A DNA stretch of 64,000 nucleotides from Blepharisma stoltei (Eukaryota > Ciliophora > Heterotrichea > Heterotrichida > Blepharismidae): NCBI GenBank assembly GCA_914767885.1, contig CAJZBQ010000015.1:372001-436000 (forward strand), written 5' to 3'. The notes under the pieces are model-generated. The model saw only the letters and a program-made list of their open reading frames with translations, was not told the DNA's origin and ran no database searches. Below, one piece after another: positions 34,537 through 45,500 of the stretch (position 1 is its first letter; every line of letters begins with the position of its first letter). The translations under genes were made by a program, and so were the position numbers.

Positions 34537-35080
34537 ATTTATATAATTAATTTGTTTATTTACTATGATAAAGGTGGAGTCGCCATTATTACCAACCCTC
34601 AAGAGATAGTCTCATAATAATTAAATTGATTTCTGAAATCTTTATTATAGAAAATGTGCATATAAAATTCTTTGTATTAAAAATATTAAACATGGAAATT
34701 TTTGTGTAGATATAAGTGCTTTCGATTTGAAAGTGAAAATAAAAAACTAGTCTCTTGCAATATTAATAACTATAAAGAAGCATATCATGCAATTGCTTTG
34801 GCGATAAATCACAAAACAAAATCCTTTATAACAATAAAGAAAAGACTCTGCAGAAAATTCCTGAAATTTAAATGCAAAAAAACTTAAATGAAATTTAAAG
34901 CTAACAGAAATTTAAAATTCAGTTATAATACACTGAATTTTGAAATTATAAATATTACATTGTGTAAAGTACCAAACATCAAGCTATAATAAGCCCTTCT
35001 AATTTGGTGAAGAAGAGATTTCATTCAGTGCCAAACTTTAATAAAGAAGTAGATCTCAAAAAGTAAAGAGGAAAAAATTA
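34537..35080. other. intergenic
   Basis: AT-rich. A 61-residue Lys-rich plus frame at 34702-34887 looks like chance coding. No RNA gene recognised. Confidence 0.35.
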
Positions 35081-35293
35081 TAGCCAGGGCCTGCTTTGGA
35101 TCACCCTGAGCTACACATTATCGCATCAGCCTATAGAATAACTCGGGCAAAATCAGTTTCCAAGTTATTGACAAGTGAAAAATATATTGACACTTGCCAA
35201 CTTGCTGGGATAACTTAACAACTGATGCTGCCCGAGTCAAGCATACAGGCTGAGGCGGCAACAAGTAGCCCAGGGCGATCAAAAGTAGGGCCC
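35081..35293. mobile_element. palindromic TA-bounded element (about 213 bp)
   Basis: Lies between TA 35081 and TA 35294. The left arm TAGCCAGGGCCTGCTTTGGA pairs with the inverse of the right arm, TAGGGCCCTACTTTTGA. Pairing continues for nearly 100 bp through GATCACCCTGAGCTAC and CTCGGGCA...ATCAGTT. The arms differ at perhaps 15-20% of positions by eye, so it is an older copy. No frame. Located upstream of the kinesin gene. Confidence 0.75.
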
Positions 35294-35523
35294 TAGGCCA
35301 TATATATAAACAAATTCAAATGTGCTGAAGCTCTATATAAATCGAAATAATAACAGTTGCAAAATGTGATTCTCAAATATAATAATGTCAGCCAAAGTAT
35401 CAAAATTTCTAAAATAAACCTAAATTTTAAATTTATTGATAAGATTTATTAATCCAAGCAAGGCTTCCACAAGAAGTACATTTCAATATTGCCTTTCTAC
35501 TAATAACTATAATTTCATATTAA

Positions 35524-37860
35524 ATGGAAGACGAAGACACAGGGACTGGCAATGTTCGTGTTGTGTGCAGATTCCGCCCTCTAAACGAAAAAGAAAAAGC
35601 TATCTCCATGCAGGTTTGCGTGAATTTCAGCCCGGACAACAAAACTGTCTTAGTTCGCACCTCTGAAGGTGGTGAGCCCACCAAATTCAATTTTGACTAC
35701 GTTTTTACACCTCTTGCAACTCAGCGACAAGTCTACGAAATTGCCGCAAAGCCGACAGTTGAAGCCATAATACAAGGATTTAATGGGACAATTTTTGCCT
35801 ATGGACAAACATCTTCAGGGAAAACATTTTCAATGACAGGGCCAGATCTTTACGATGAAGAGCTTATGGGGATTATCCCTCGTATGGTAAGCACTGTTTT
35901 TGAAAACATTGTAAACGCTGATGAACATTTGGAATTCCAGGTAAAAGTTGCGTACTGTGAAATTTACATGGAGAAGATTAAAGATTTGTTGGATCCAAGC
36001 AAAACGAATTTAAAGGTCCATGAGGATAAAGCGAGAGGAGTTTATATAGCTGATTTAACCGAAAAATATGTAGGCAGCATGGAAGAAGTGTATGACTTAA
36101 TGGCCTTTGGGACTAGTAATAGAGAAGTTGGGTATACACATATGAATGCTGGAAGCTCCAGATCGCACTCACTATTTTGTTTGACGTTAAATATGACAAA
36201 TAAAAAAGATTTATCATCAAAGACTGGAAAATTATATTTGGTGGATCTAGCTGGAAGTGAAAAAGTTGGAAAAACTGGAGCTGAAGGCAAAAGACTTGAA
36301 GAAGCCAAAAATATTAATAAATCTTTAACAAGCTTAGGGCAGGTTATCACGGCACTTACAGATGGGAAATCCACACATGTCCCATATAGAGACTCTAAGC
36401 TGACAAGAGTCTTGCAAGATTCTTTAGGAGGAAACTCGAAGACTGCTTTAATTATAACTTGTTCACCCTCTCCTTATAATGAAGCTGAAACTATTAGCAC
36501 CCTCAGGTTTGGAATTCGTGCAAAATCTATAAAAAACAAGCCAAGAGTCAATAGAGAATATACAGTTGCTGAGCTAAAACTTATGCTTGATAAAGCAAAA
36601 GAAGAAATGGTAATTAAAGATAAGCGTATTTTGCAGCTAGAAGGCAGTCTAAAAACTCTTGGTGCAGCAATACCTCCATCAGCCTCAGGAAAAGATCAGC
36701 CACCAGAGGCAGCAGAAGAAGAGCAAAAAAATGAATCAAGCTCTGAAGAAGAGGAAAAAAAAGAGCCAGAAATTCAATACATAGAAAACAAAGAAATGAT
36801 CCAAGAGCTTGAAGACACAAAACTCCGGCTCTCGGAAGAAGTTGAAAACTCATTAAAACTGAAAGCAGAAATTCTGAAAAAAGATGAAGAAATTGAAGAC
36901 TTAAAAGAGCAAAATGAAAACTTAAATGAAGAAGTCCAGAGTTTTGAGGCAAGATATAAGCTACTTGAAGACACTTTAACAATAAAAGAGGAAAGAATTG
37001 ACGCACTTACCGATATGAATGCATCATTAGAATCAGAAATCGAAGCACTCAATGATAAAGTGCTTAAACTCTCCCAAAAAATTTCAGAAAAAACAACTGA
37101 AAATGAACAGTTGATAAGACAAAGCACGCTAGAAAGGCAAGTATCGTCTGAAGACGAATTTTCCAAATTAAAAGCAGAACTGGAAGAGGAAAGAGGCAAA
37201 ACTCAATGGGAAAAGGAAAAAAACCAAGCTTTGACCAATGAGCTAAAATTAGTTCAGAGAAGGCTAGATGAAACTATTTCAGTAGGCCTTCCAAAGATGG
37301 ACAAACTTCGCAATGAAATTATTGAAGAAGTGACATTAAAAGAAAGAGAACGATGGAATGCAGAAAAAAGAACCATAATGAAAGATCTTCAGACAAGGGT
37401 TAAGCAAGTAATTGATTTAGAAATCCAGCTAGACGAGCTCAGAGAAGTCAATAGGAACATTGAAAGCAATTTGTCAATAGGAGAAAAGGAGCTTAAGAAG
37501 AAGACTGATACTTTAGAAAGAAACCTTGAACAATTAACCTTGATGTATCATCAATTAGTCAGTGAAAAATCGAAGATGAGTGTTGAAAGCAAAATTACTG
37601 AGAAGAAGATAGCAAGAATAACTGATAAAAATAAAAAACTGGAGGAGTCCTTGGCTATTGAAAAGGCTAAGCTTGCTGAAGCATTAAATCAGGTCCAAAC
37701 AATGAGCAATGAAATGAATGATAGATCTCATAGATATTCAATATCTATTGGAAATATCAGAAAGACAATTCAAGGAGGGGGAGGGAAAGTCGCCTCCAGG
37801 CAAACTGTAATGCATCCTTTAATGATGCCAATCCAAGAAGAAAGAGCTTTGAAAGGCTAG
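35524..37860 (+). CDS. kinesin-1-like motor protein
   Basis: 778 residues, uninterrupted, ATG 35524 to TAG 37858-37860. The motor domain is at the N-terminus: CRFRPLNE, P-loop GQTSSGKT (residues 94-101), NMNAGSSRSHS-type switch I as HMNAGSSRSHS, switch II LVDLAGSEK, and NINKSLTSLGQVITAL with VPYRDSKLTRVLQDSLGGN. The neck follows at about residue 340. The rest is coiled coil with an acidic Glu/Lys segment at about 400-425. Motor sequence is closest to conventional kinesin heavy chain (kinesin-1) from memory of that family. Likely a plus-end-directed microtubule motor for cargo transport. No typical cargo tail was recognised. Confidence 0.92.
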   Translation: MEDEDTGTGNVRVVCRFRPLNEKEKAISMQVCVNFSPDNKTVLVRTSEGGEPTKFNFDYVFTPLATQRQVYEIAAKPTVEAIIQGFNGTIFAYGQTSSGKTFSMTGPDLYDEELMGIIPRMVSTVFENIVNADEHLEFQVKVAYCEIYMEKIKDLLDPSKTNLKVHEDKARGVYIADLTEKYVGSMEEVYDLMAFGTSNREVGYTHMNAGSSRSHSLFCLTLNMTNKKDLSSKTGKLYLVDLAGSEKVGKTGAEGKRLEEAKNINKSLTSLGQVITALTDGKSTHVPYRDSKLTRVLQDSLGGNSKTALIITCSPSPYNEAETISTLRFGIRAKSIKNKPRVNREYTVAELKLMLDKAKEEMVIKDKRILQLEGSLKTLGAAIPPSASGKDQPPEAAEEEQKNESSSEEEEKKEPEIQYIENKEMIQELEDTKLRLSEEVENSLKLKAEILKKDEEIEDLKEQNENLNEEVQSFEARYKLLEDTLTIKEERIDALTDMNASLESEIEALNDKVLKLSQKISEKTTENEQLIRQSTLERQVSSEDEFSKLKAELEEERGKTQWEKEKNQALTNELKLVQRRLDETISVGLPKMDKLRNEIIEEVTLKERERWNAEKRTIMKDLQTRVKQVIDLEIQLDELREVNRNIESNLSIGEKELKKKTDTLERNLEQLTLMYHQLVSEKSKMSVESKITEKKIARITDKNKKLEESLAIEKAKLAEALNQVQTMSNEMNDRSHRYSISIGNIRKTIQGGGGKVASRQTVMHPLMMPIQEERALKG

Positions 37861-37967
37861 ACTAGTTTTATTCTATGATAAAGAGTAATAAAATAAACTC
37901 TTTTACAATTTAAGATCTTTTAAAAAGCATTTCAAAATAAAAAGACGAGATTAGTTATCAATTTTAT

Positions 37968-38660
37968 TTAGGCTTCATACTTCACTTTCTTTATAGGAGA
38001 CGAGTTTTCTCTGTCTTCGCTATCAAGCATCCTGCATAAACTTTACCTATTAATCCTCTGAAAAACTTTTTTGTCAATTGCATCAATTCGCAACTGAGAC
38101 CTTTCGTCTGTGATTTTCAATATTGCATATGGACATTCACGTTCTATTATTTGTACAATTTCTGCCAATTTGTCTGGCGGGACTGTTTTAAACCTTTCTG
38201 CAAGAGCAGTTTTCGCTTGAAAACTGACTACTTCAGGGTGCTCTTCGATTCTTGGTCTGTGCATTGCAGACTCAAGGGAGATCCCATGCTGATTGCAATA
38301 TCTGAGCATGCATCTTTCCATTGCGTCTGCTTGCTGGACTATAGGCGATTCAATCATGTTATAGGTTCGGCAATTATCCCAGATGAGAATTAGGTCACAC
38401 AACATGTCGTCAAAATTCATGTACTGGGCTGTCTTGATTTTCTTCTTGACTGTTGATAAATCCATAGGTTGTTTGATTATATGAGGGTAATCATGAAGCT
38501 GAAGCAGTTTATAGTCGACTGGGACTGAAAAGTTTAAGGATTCAGGCTGCTCTTCGAGGTATCTGACTAAGCTCAAAGCTCGCCCTGTTTCTTCTCGAGA
38601 GAGGCCTTGAGCTATTGCCGACATATTTAAAGATTTCGGAAGCAAAATATTCATTATCAA
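37968..38660 (-). CDS. bromodomain protein with NET-like C-terminus
   Basis: Chromatin reader. From ATG 38660 (an in-frame ATG follows 11 codons later), the bromodomain has FSVPVDYKLLQLHDYPHIIK, PMDLSTVKKKI, NFDDMLCDLILIWDNCRTYN (with the acetyl-lysine-binding Asn) and an Ala/Met helix. An NET-like segment follows (LAERFKTVPPDKLAEIVQII). A 15-nt intron (38032-38046, GTAAAGTTTATGCAG) joins Q-R-I-N-R to a short basic tail ending at TAA 37968-37970. 225 residues. Resembles a single-bromodomain BET relative. Convergent with the kinesin gene, 107 bp apart. Confidence 0.9.
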
Positions 38661-38965
38661 TGAATTATTGGAAATTTTCTATCTTAATAATTAATTTAAT
38701 TATAATAATTTTTGTATGGAGATTGAGAATTATAGCAAATGAGTTAAGCTTGAAAATAAGCCAAATAAAATCATTTGGGTTCATTAAATACTTGTAGTAA
38801 TAACTGAAGTCTTCCAAGCTTAATTTTTCAAAGTACAATAGTGATAATATGCGAAAATTTTTAAGAAGATCATTTTTCAGGTTGATGCAAAAAGGAGAAT
38901 TTTAATTAAACGAAGTTTTATAATACTGATTTAATAATAAAACTCACTCGTAAGTAGCAATTTGT
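38661..38965. other. intergenic, 5' of the bromodomain gene
   Basis: AT-rich. A plus-strand frame overlapping 38615-38797 looks like chance coding. Nothing else recognised. Confidence 0.3.
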
Positions 38966-39268
38966 TAACTCCCCCTCCATGGGTGAACAAAAAATTTTGT
39001 TTGCTTAAAAAGGAGATTATTGTTTTTTAAAAAATTTGATATGTAAATCAATAAACAATTTTTTTTCAAAATTTTAAAAATTTCCAATAAGTAAATTAAA
39101 CAGAATTAGTTAGAGATTTTATTATAATAATTATCATTTATATATTAATTTTTTTTCCTAAAAAAATTGTTCAATTAAAAAAATATTTGTTCGCTCGCGG
39201 AAAGTGGGTTTTTGGGTAAAAAAATATGGACTTTTCTAATGGCTTTGTTCGCTCACGCAGGGGAGAGG
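38966..39268. mobile_element. TNA element, subfamily A, diverged (303 bp)
   Basis: Flanked by TAA (38966-38968 and 39269-39271). Left end CTCCCCCTCCATGGGTGAAC and inverse; right end GTTCGCTCACGCAGGGGAGAGG. It is degraded relative to the copies at 6634 and 23600 (terminal inverted pair partly lost), so older. Between genes. Confidence 0.75.
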
Positions 39269-39271
39269 TAA

Positions 39272-39638
39272 AATATATCAAATATTGCCTTGAATGCATT
39301 CATTATCTGTATTAGAATAATAATTCAAAATGAGTAAATCTATTTAATAAAAGCAAAAAGTGTTCTCGATTTCTGTTGAAAAAAGTAATTTACTTATATA
39401 TGTAAAATAATAAATAGATGAGTTGCACCAAATTTAAAACAATTAAAGTCTAACAAGAAAAAAAAATCCACTTAAACAAAAATTATAATTTCTTATAAGA
39501 GGAGAATTTTGTAACTGTCATAAAAAATAAATAATTTTCTAAATCTTTATTGCAATATCTTTAGCGTTTCACAATTTAATATCAATGAAAATTAGCTATC
39601 ATTAATGGTAAAATCTTAAATTTCTGTTCTTATAAATA
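39272..39638. other. intergenic, 5' of the kinase gene
   Basis: AT-rich. No promoter motif recognised. Confidence 0.3.
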
Positions 39639-41047
39639 ATGGAAAATAATCAACTTCTTGATGACAGATTCCAAGTCAGCCATGTCATCGGTTCTGGCTC
39701 CTTTGGAGAAGTTCGTTTAGGCACTGATACAATAACTAATAAACAAGTTGCTATAAAAATTTCTAAAACAGAGACTCACAGTTCTCAAATTTTATCTGAG
39801 GCCAAAACTCTCTCCATTCTAAAAAACGGAAAAGGAATTCCTAACTCCCCCTCTTGTGAGCGAACAAAATAATTTGCTCTCTCACGGAGAGTGCTAATTT
39901 TTTTTAATTTATATATAATTTTTATAATAAAATATTTTTCCAAGATTGGAAAGCAAATAATATAAAATTTATTTTTAAAATTAAAGCAGAATTAGCTAGA
40001 GTTTTCATTATACTAATTATCACTTATATATCAAAGTATTTTTCATAAAAAATTTTTTGTTCTCTCACACAGCGTGTTTTAACTCAAAAATAGGGATTTT
40101 TCTTATGGTTTTGTTCGCTCGCCGAAGGGGAGAGTAAGCTTTTTTCTCAGGGCTCTGATGAGAAATCAAATTACATCGTGATTGAGCTTCTTGGCCCATC
40201 TCTTTATAATCATTTTTCTTCTTGCAGGAGACGATTTTCGTTGAAAACCATTTTAATCCTTGCATATCAGATGATACAAAGGATAGAGTTTGTCCATAAT
40301 AAAAGTATTATCCATCGAGACATAAAGCCTGCAAATTTTCTTATGGGCCTAGGAGAAAACATAAATACGCTGTATTTGATTGATTATGGGCTATCAAAAA
40401 AGTATAGGGACCCAAAGTCAAAAAAGCATATCCCATATAAAGAAGGTAGAAGCTTAACAGGAACTGCACGTTTTGCTTCTATAAATACGCATATGGGAAT
40501 CGAAATAAGTAGGCGGGACGATTTAGAGAGCATCGGGTATTTATTGAGCTATTTTATGATAGGAAAACTGCCTTGGCAAGAACTTGACGGGAAATCGAAA
40601 AAAGAAAAATATTTAAAAATCATGGAAAGGAAATTAACAACTTCTGTTGGAAATCTCTTTGCTGGATATCCTGAAGAATTTATAAGATTTATGATTTACT
40701 GCAAATCCCTGAACTTTGAAGAAGACCCTGACTATACTTATATAAAAGGACTGATTCTGACTGTTGCATCAAGAGAAAGGATTAGTTTAAATGGAAATAT
40801 CGAATGGATTGATCATCATGAACTTTCAGTTTCGGAAAGCGAAGGCAAACGTAAACGTAAAAAAACTAAAAAATTAGAAGAAAGCCCAATAACGCCTGAC
40901 GTCTCTTATACCGAAAAAATTTTGTGCGATAGCACAAATGATGCAAAATCTGAACAATTAACCGAAATCTTAGAAATTTATCCGACATTTAAGAATCCTC
41001 AAATGGTGCTTCAACAGTTACTTAGGCTGAGAAAGTTGAGCTTGTAA
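39639..41047 (+). CDS. casein kinase 1-like Ser/Thr kinase, split by an element
   Basis: Removing the 293-bp element at 39842-40134 gives one 371-residue frame: K-G-I-P then K-L-F-S-Q-G-S-D-E-K-S-N-Y-I-V-I-E-L-L-G-P. Kinase motifs: glycine loop GSGSFGEV, VAIKI with the catalytic Lys, IELLGPSLYNHF, catalytic loop HRDIKPANFLMG, then DYG in place of DFG (usual for CK1 as D-F-G or D-Y-G), the CK1-type LTGTARFASINTHMGIE in place of A-P-E, and SRRDDLESIGY. The C-terminal tail is short and basic (GKRKRKKTKK). The intact split kinase is strong evidence that the element is removed from the working genome. Confidence 0.95.
39842..40134. mobile_element. TNA element, subfamily A (293 bp), inside the kinase gene
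   Basis: TAA at 39842-39844 and at 40135-40137. Ends CTCCCCCTCTTGTGAGCGAAC and inverse of CTCTCCCCTTCGGCGAGCGAAC (mismatched but recognisable). AT-rich interior with the shared CTAGAG...TCATTATACTAATTATCA segment. Precise loss with one TAA kept restores the kinase frame. Confidence 0.92.
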
Positions 41048-41093
41048 TTATATATTTAACTGTGTATAATTGATAGATTCAGATAAATTGTTT

Positions 41094-41840
41094 TTAAAAT
41101 GGACTTATTAACTCCTCATCTCCAGCTTCGTGCCATCTGCTATGATGTTGGGTATCATAAATATCCCATATATGTGAAGAAAACTCCTCTCCGTTGACTC
41201 TATCACTTAACAAAAATGACAGAAACTTCCCTACTATTTCTGGACTTATGGTAGCAAGGCTACCTAGCCCTGGAGCTTTTTCTGAAGCCATGCGGTACAT
41301 ATTTGTCCTTGCCAAGCCAGGCTCAACAAGTCCTACAGATGCTCCGTGGATTTCTTTTTTCATGATCTCAGCGATCATATTAAATGCAGCTTTGGAGATT
41401 GAGTAGAGAGGAGTTGGAATGGCATAAAATCTTCCACAGCCAGTAGTGATAAATAATATTTTCGCATTTTCTTCAAATTGGTGCTGAAGACCACGAGTTA
41501 TAAAGAATGCCCCTCTTGCATTTACGTTCATGTTCCTATCAAAATCTTCTGGGGTGATATTTTCATCCCATTTAGGGCCAACATCAGCTGCACCATAGAC
41601 GAGAAACTTAACTCTTTGAGTAACTGCCTGAAGGATTGTATTTACACCTTCTGTTGTAGAAGAATCTGCATCTATGCATTGAATATTTGATGAAATCGAG
41701 CTGAATTCTGATTGCTGAGAAGAAATTGCGCGTGAGAAGGCAAAGACTTGATGCGATGGATAGGTTTTTGCAAGGAGGATGACTAAAGCTTTACCTATAC
41801 CTTTGCTTGCACCAACAACTAGAATCGCACTTGATGCCAT
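41094..41840 (-). CDS. short-chain dehydrogenase/reductase
   Basis: 248 residues, NAD(P)-dependent oxidoreductase of the classical SDR fold. Cofactor motif GASKGIG near the N-terminus, a NNAG-like position as YGAADVGP, and the catalytic Tyr-x3-Lys as YSISK after the ITTG strand, with PG near residue 173. N-V-N-A-R-G matches the usual helix alpha-E segment. Substrate unknown; somewhat similar to sepiapterin-reductase-like SDRs. Convergent with the kinase gene, 46 bp apart. Confidence 0.9.
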   Translation of the reverse strand: MASSAILVVGASKGIGKALVILLAKTYPSHQVFAFSRAISSQQSEFSSISSNIQCIDADSSTTEGVNTILQAVTQRVKFLVYGAADVGPKWDENITPEDFDRNMNVNARGAFFITRGLQHQFEENAKILFITTGCGRFYAIPTPLYSISKAAFNMIAEIMKKEIHGASVGLVEPGLARTNMYRMASEKAPGLGSLATISPEIVGKFLSFLLSDRVNGEEFSSHIWDIYDTQHHSRWHEAGDEELISPF

Positions 41841-42567
41841 AGATGTATTAAATTAATAAAGTTATTACACAACTTCCTGAAGAATGCATAAGTATGAATG
41901 AAAAAAACTGGATATCTTTTGATCATTCGCATATATGATAATTAGGCCCAATTTAGATTCTTCATTATTGAGGCAAACTTGCAAATGGGAAAAATTTATA
42001 CTCATGCTTATTATTTTTTAAAAACTTAAGAATTAGATCTTTGTAGAGCCACTTGCCTATGAAAATTGATAATATTTTACTAGTAAAGTCCCGATCAAAT
42101 GAGTCGAGCCGATGCATGAAGTCTATCATAAAGTGTAGTTTACATTAAATAGAATTTGGATTTCTGAAGGACATGATATCTTTAAAACTTAATCTTTGCA
42201 TCTTAAAAAACACTTCATCTTTCTTTTCCTTCCATATACGCCTAAAATATACACCTTATCGATATGATTACCTAAATATGAATATGCTCCCTTAATACAT
42301 CTAAGCACTTCAAAGAGCAGGATAACTATTAAGAAGGCTTTATAACTCAAAAATTATGCATCTTAATACCCTAGAGCTTTTATTATTATATACAATTTAT
42401 CCATAATAAGTCCTATTTAGCTAAGAAACTACATTTTTAATTGTAGTTTTCTTTATTTTATAAATTACTTCTCTAATCTAAATTCTTTCTTCTCTGGCTT
42501 TTAGATGCTTTAAGCAATATTAATCGCCACATTACGCTTATTAAAACGTGTGGTAATAATAAATAAG
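41841..42567. other. intergenic between divergent genes
   Basis: AT-rich. A small perfect hairpin GAAACTACA/TGTAGTTTT lies at about 42424-42450. No other feature recognised. Confidence 0.4.
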
Positions 42568-45500
42568 ATGAAGAAAACAGAAATTGCGGTCTTTTTTCTC
42601 TTATTTGTTTGCTTTTCTTCAGCTTCTCCTATATTTTCCTTGCAAAAAAGCCATGACTTCCCACAGTTCCTACCTAAGAAATTGGCAGAAACAGCTGAAT
42701 TCCAAGGAAAGTATAAGCCAATCCGCATCTACTCGGAAGTTAATTCAGGATCTCAAGATAATGATGCTTTGCTAGAGGACTTCGAGAGCTCAGCTAGTAG
42801 AGCATCTGAAATCTTATCACATTTCCTACTTGTTCATCCTTCTAGACAGCCGATCAAGCTTGGAGAAAATAATCATTGCAATTCCACCCATATCAGAAAT
42901 CCCTCAAAATATAAAGGCATTGATGCAGATTTAGCCGTATTTTTTACAATGAACAACAACTTAGGCCAAAATTCATCAAGTTTTAGGATTTGCAAAGTGT
43001 CAGATGACAATAGGATGATAAGTATAGATATTGAAATAGATGCGAAATTCTATAAAGGGCATGATAAACTTTCGAAGATAAATTTATTAAGTGTAGCAAT
43101 TATTCAAGGGATTTTCCAAAATAGCTTTGAAGAAAAGGTCAAGATATTGGAAGAATTGGAAAAAGAGCTTGAAAAGCAGAGAGAAATCCTCGGAGCTTGT
43201 CCTGCATCTTGCAGTACTTGTGATAACACTGGAACAGTCTGCACCGCATGCAATACTGGCTACTATTTAAGCGGAAGCGTCTGTTCAGCGTGCCAGGCTC
43301 CTTGTGCTAGTTGCCAAACCACTGCTACAACTTGTCTATCCTGTGATGACACTGGAGCTATGACATTATCTAATAATGCTTGCACCTGTAATGATCCAAA
43401 CGCTTTATTTAATACTCAAAGTTTACTTTGCCAATGCAAAACAGGGTATTATCAAGGTACTAATTCCTGCCAAGCTTGCCAAAATCCTTGTTCAGCCTGC
43501 AGCGGCAGCGCAACAACATGTACAGCATGCGTAGCAGGTTACTATCTCCATGTAAGTCTATGTCTTACCTGCCAAGCTCCATGCTTAACCTGCTCAACTA
43601 GCTCTACAGCCTGCACAAGTTGTGATGATTCAAGTAATATGAACCTTAATACCAACACCAATACCTGCACTTGCAAAGATCCAAATGCATCATTCAATAC
43701 AGTAACAACTAAATGTGCCTGCAATTCAGGATATTGGGGCACTCCTGGCAGCTGCACAGCTTGTCAATCGCCATGCTCAAGCTGCACGACATCAGGAACT
43801 ACATGCTCGTCATGTGTAGCAGGATATTGGCTAAATGGTATTAATTGCTTTCCTTGTGTGGGCCCATGTGCAACTTGCTCTACATCAGCTAGTGCTTGCG
43901 TGACATGCGATGACAGCGCTCATATGACTCAAAATGGAGACGTCTGCACTTGCACTGATCAAAATGCATATTTTAATACTCAAACTCTACTATGTCAATG
44001 CAATGCAGGATATTTTGGATCTCCTAATGCTTGCACTGCTTGCTCTCCTCAGTGCTCAACTTGCACAAATACTGCTGGAAATTGCCAAGTATGTTCAGAT
44101 CCAACTCATATGACAGCAGCTCCAGCTTGCAGCTGTCCAACAAATGGCGTTTTGTCTGGAACAAGCTGTGTCTGCAATAGTGGATATTATTTTAGCTCAA
44201 ATACTGTTTGCGCGGCTTGTACTACACCTTGCGCTCAATGCAGTGGAAGTGCAACTACCTGTACAGGATGCGTTGATGGGTACTATTTGCATGGAAATGT
44301 ATGCTTAACTTGCCAGCCTCCTTGCTTTGAGTGCTCTGGAACTTCTACGTTCTGTACTACTTGCGATGATTCCAATAATATGATAAACAATGCAGGGACA
44401 TGCACTTGTAAAGATCCAAATGCTTCTTTTAGCACCCAATCGGCTACTTGTGCTTGTAATACAGGATACTGGAACAGTGCTGGAACTTGCACTGCTTGTA
44501 CAGCCCCATGCACAGCATGCTCAACATCAGGGACTACTTGCACTGCTTGCCCTAACGGATATTATCTAAATGGATCTACCTGCTCCCTTTGCCAAGCTCC
44601 TTGCGCTACTTGTTCTAATAGCGCCACTTTTTGCCTTACCTGTGACGATTCTCAGCATACCTCTCTAAATGGCGGAGTGTGCAGCTGCATAGATCAAAAC
44701 GCTTCATTCAATACTCAAAGTTTAGTTTGCCAATGTAACCCAGGCTATTTTGGAGCTCCTAATTCTTGCACTGCCTGTGCAAGTAATTGTGCAACTTGTA
44801 CTGGAACTTCCACAGCTTGTTCAACTTGTGAAGATACCACTCACATGACAGCAGCTCCAGCTTGCGCCTGTCCATTAAACTCAGCACAAGTTGACTCTGC
44901 CTGCATTTGCAATAACGGATATTATTTCAGCACGAATACAGTTTGCTCAAGCTGCGCTCCTCAATGCTCAACTTGCTCTGCGCTAACTCAATGCACTCAA
45001 TGCAGCGATCTAATTCACATGGGGCCAGCTCCTACTTGCTCATGCCCAGCTAATGGGGCACTTCAAGGAAGTACTTGTGTTTGCAACGCTGGATATTTTT
45101 TTAGCACAAACACTGTTTGCTCTTCATGCTCAAGCAATTGTGTCACGTGTACAAGTTCTGCTGGAAATTGCTTAACTTGTTCTGACGCCACTCATATGTC
45201 AGCTGCTCCAGCCTGCACCTGCCCAGCAAATTCTTAACTTAATTTAATAAAGATTATAGAAAGCTCAGTAGGTATTCGCCGGGCGAGCTTATCTCCATAA
45301 CTAATCTCTCCTAGTTTGCCAGTCTCTTTGGCCGATTGTGTGTTGCTCCTAACAGATGTCGCTGGAACTTCCCTTTCCTCCTTGAGCGTCATCTTCACAG
45401 GTAACATTAATCTGTAGTGAACATATTATTGTCCTAGTCCAGCATTTCGTTCCATCAAACTAAGTAAACTTTAGCCTGATGCACCTTACAGAAACGCTAT

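Noticed and set aside
36042-37199. Long minus-strand frames in the kinesin gene
   Set aside because: Shadows of the coiled-coil coding strand.
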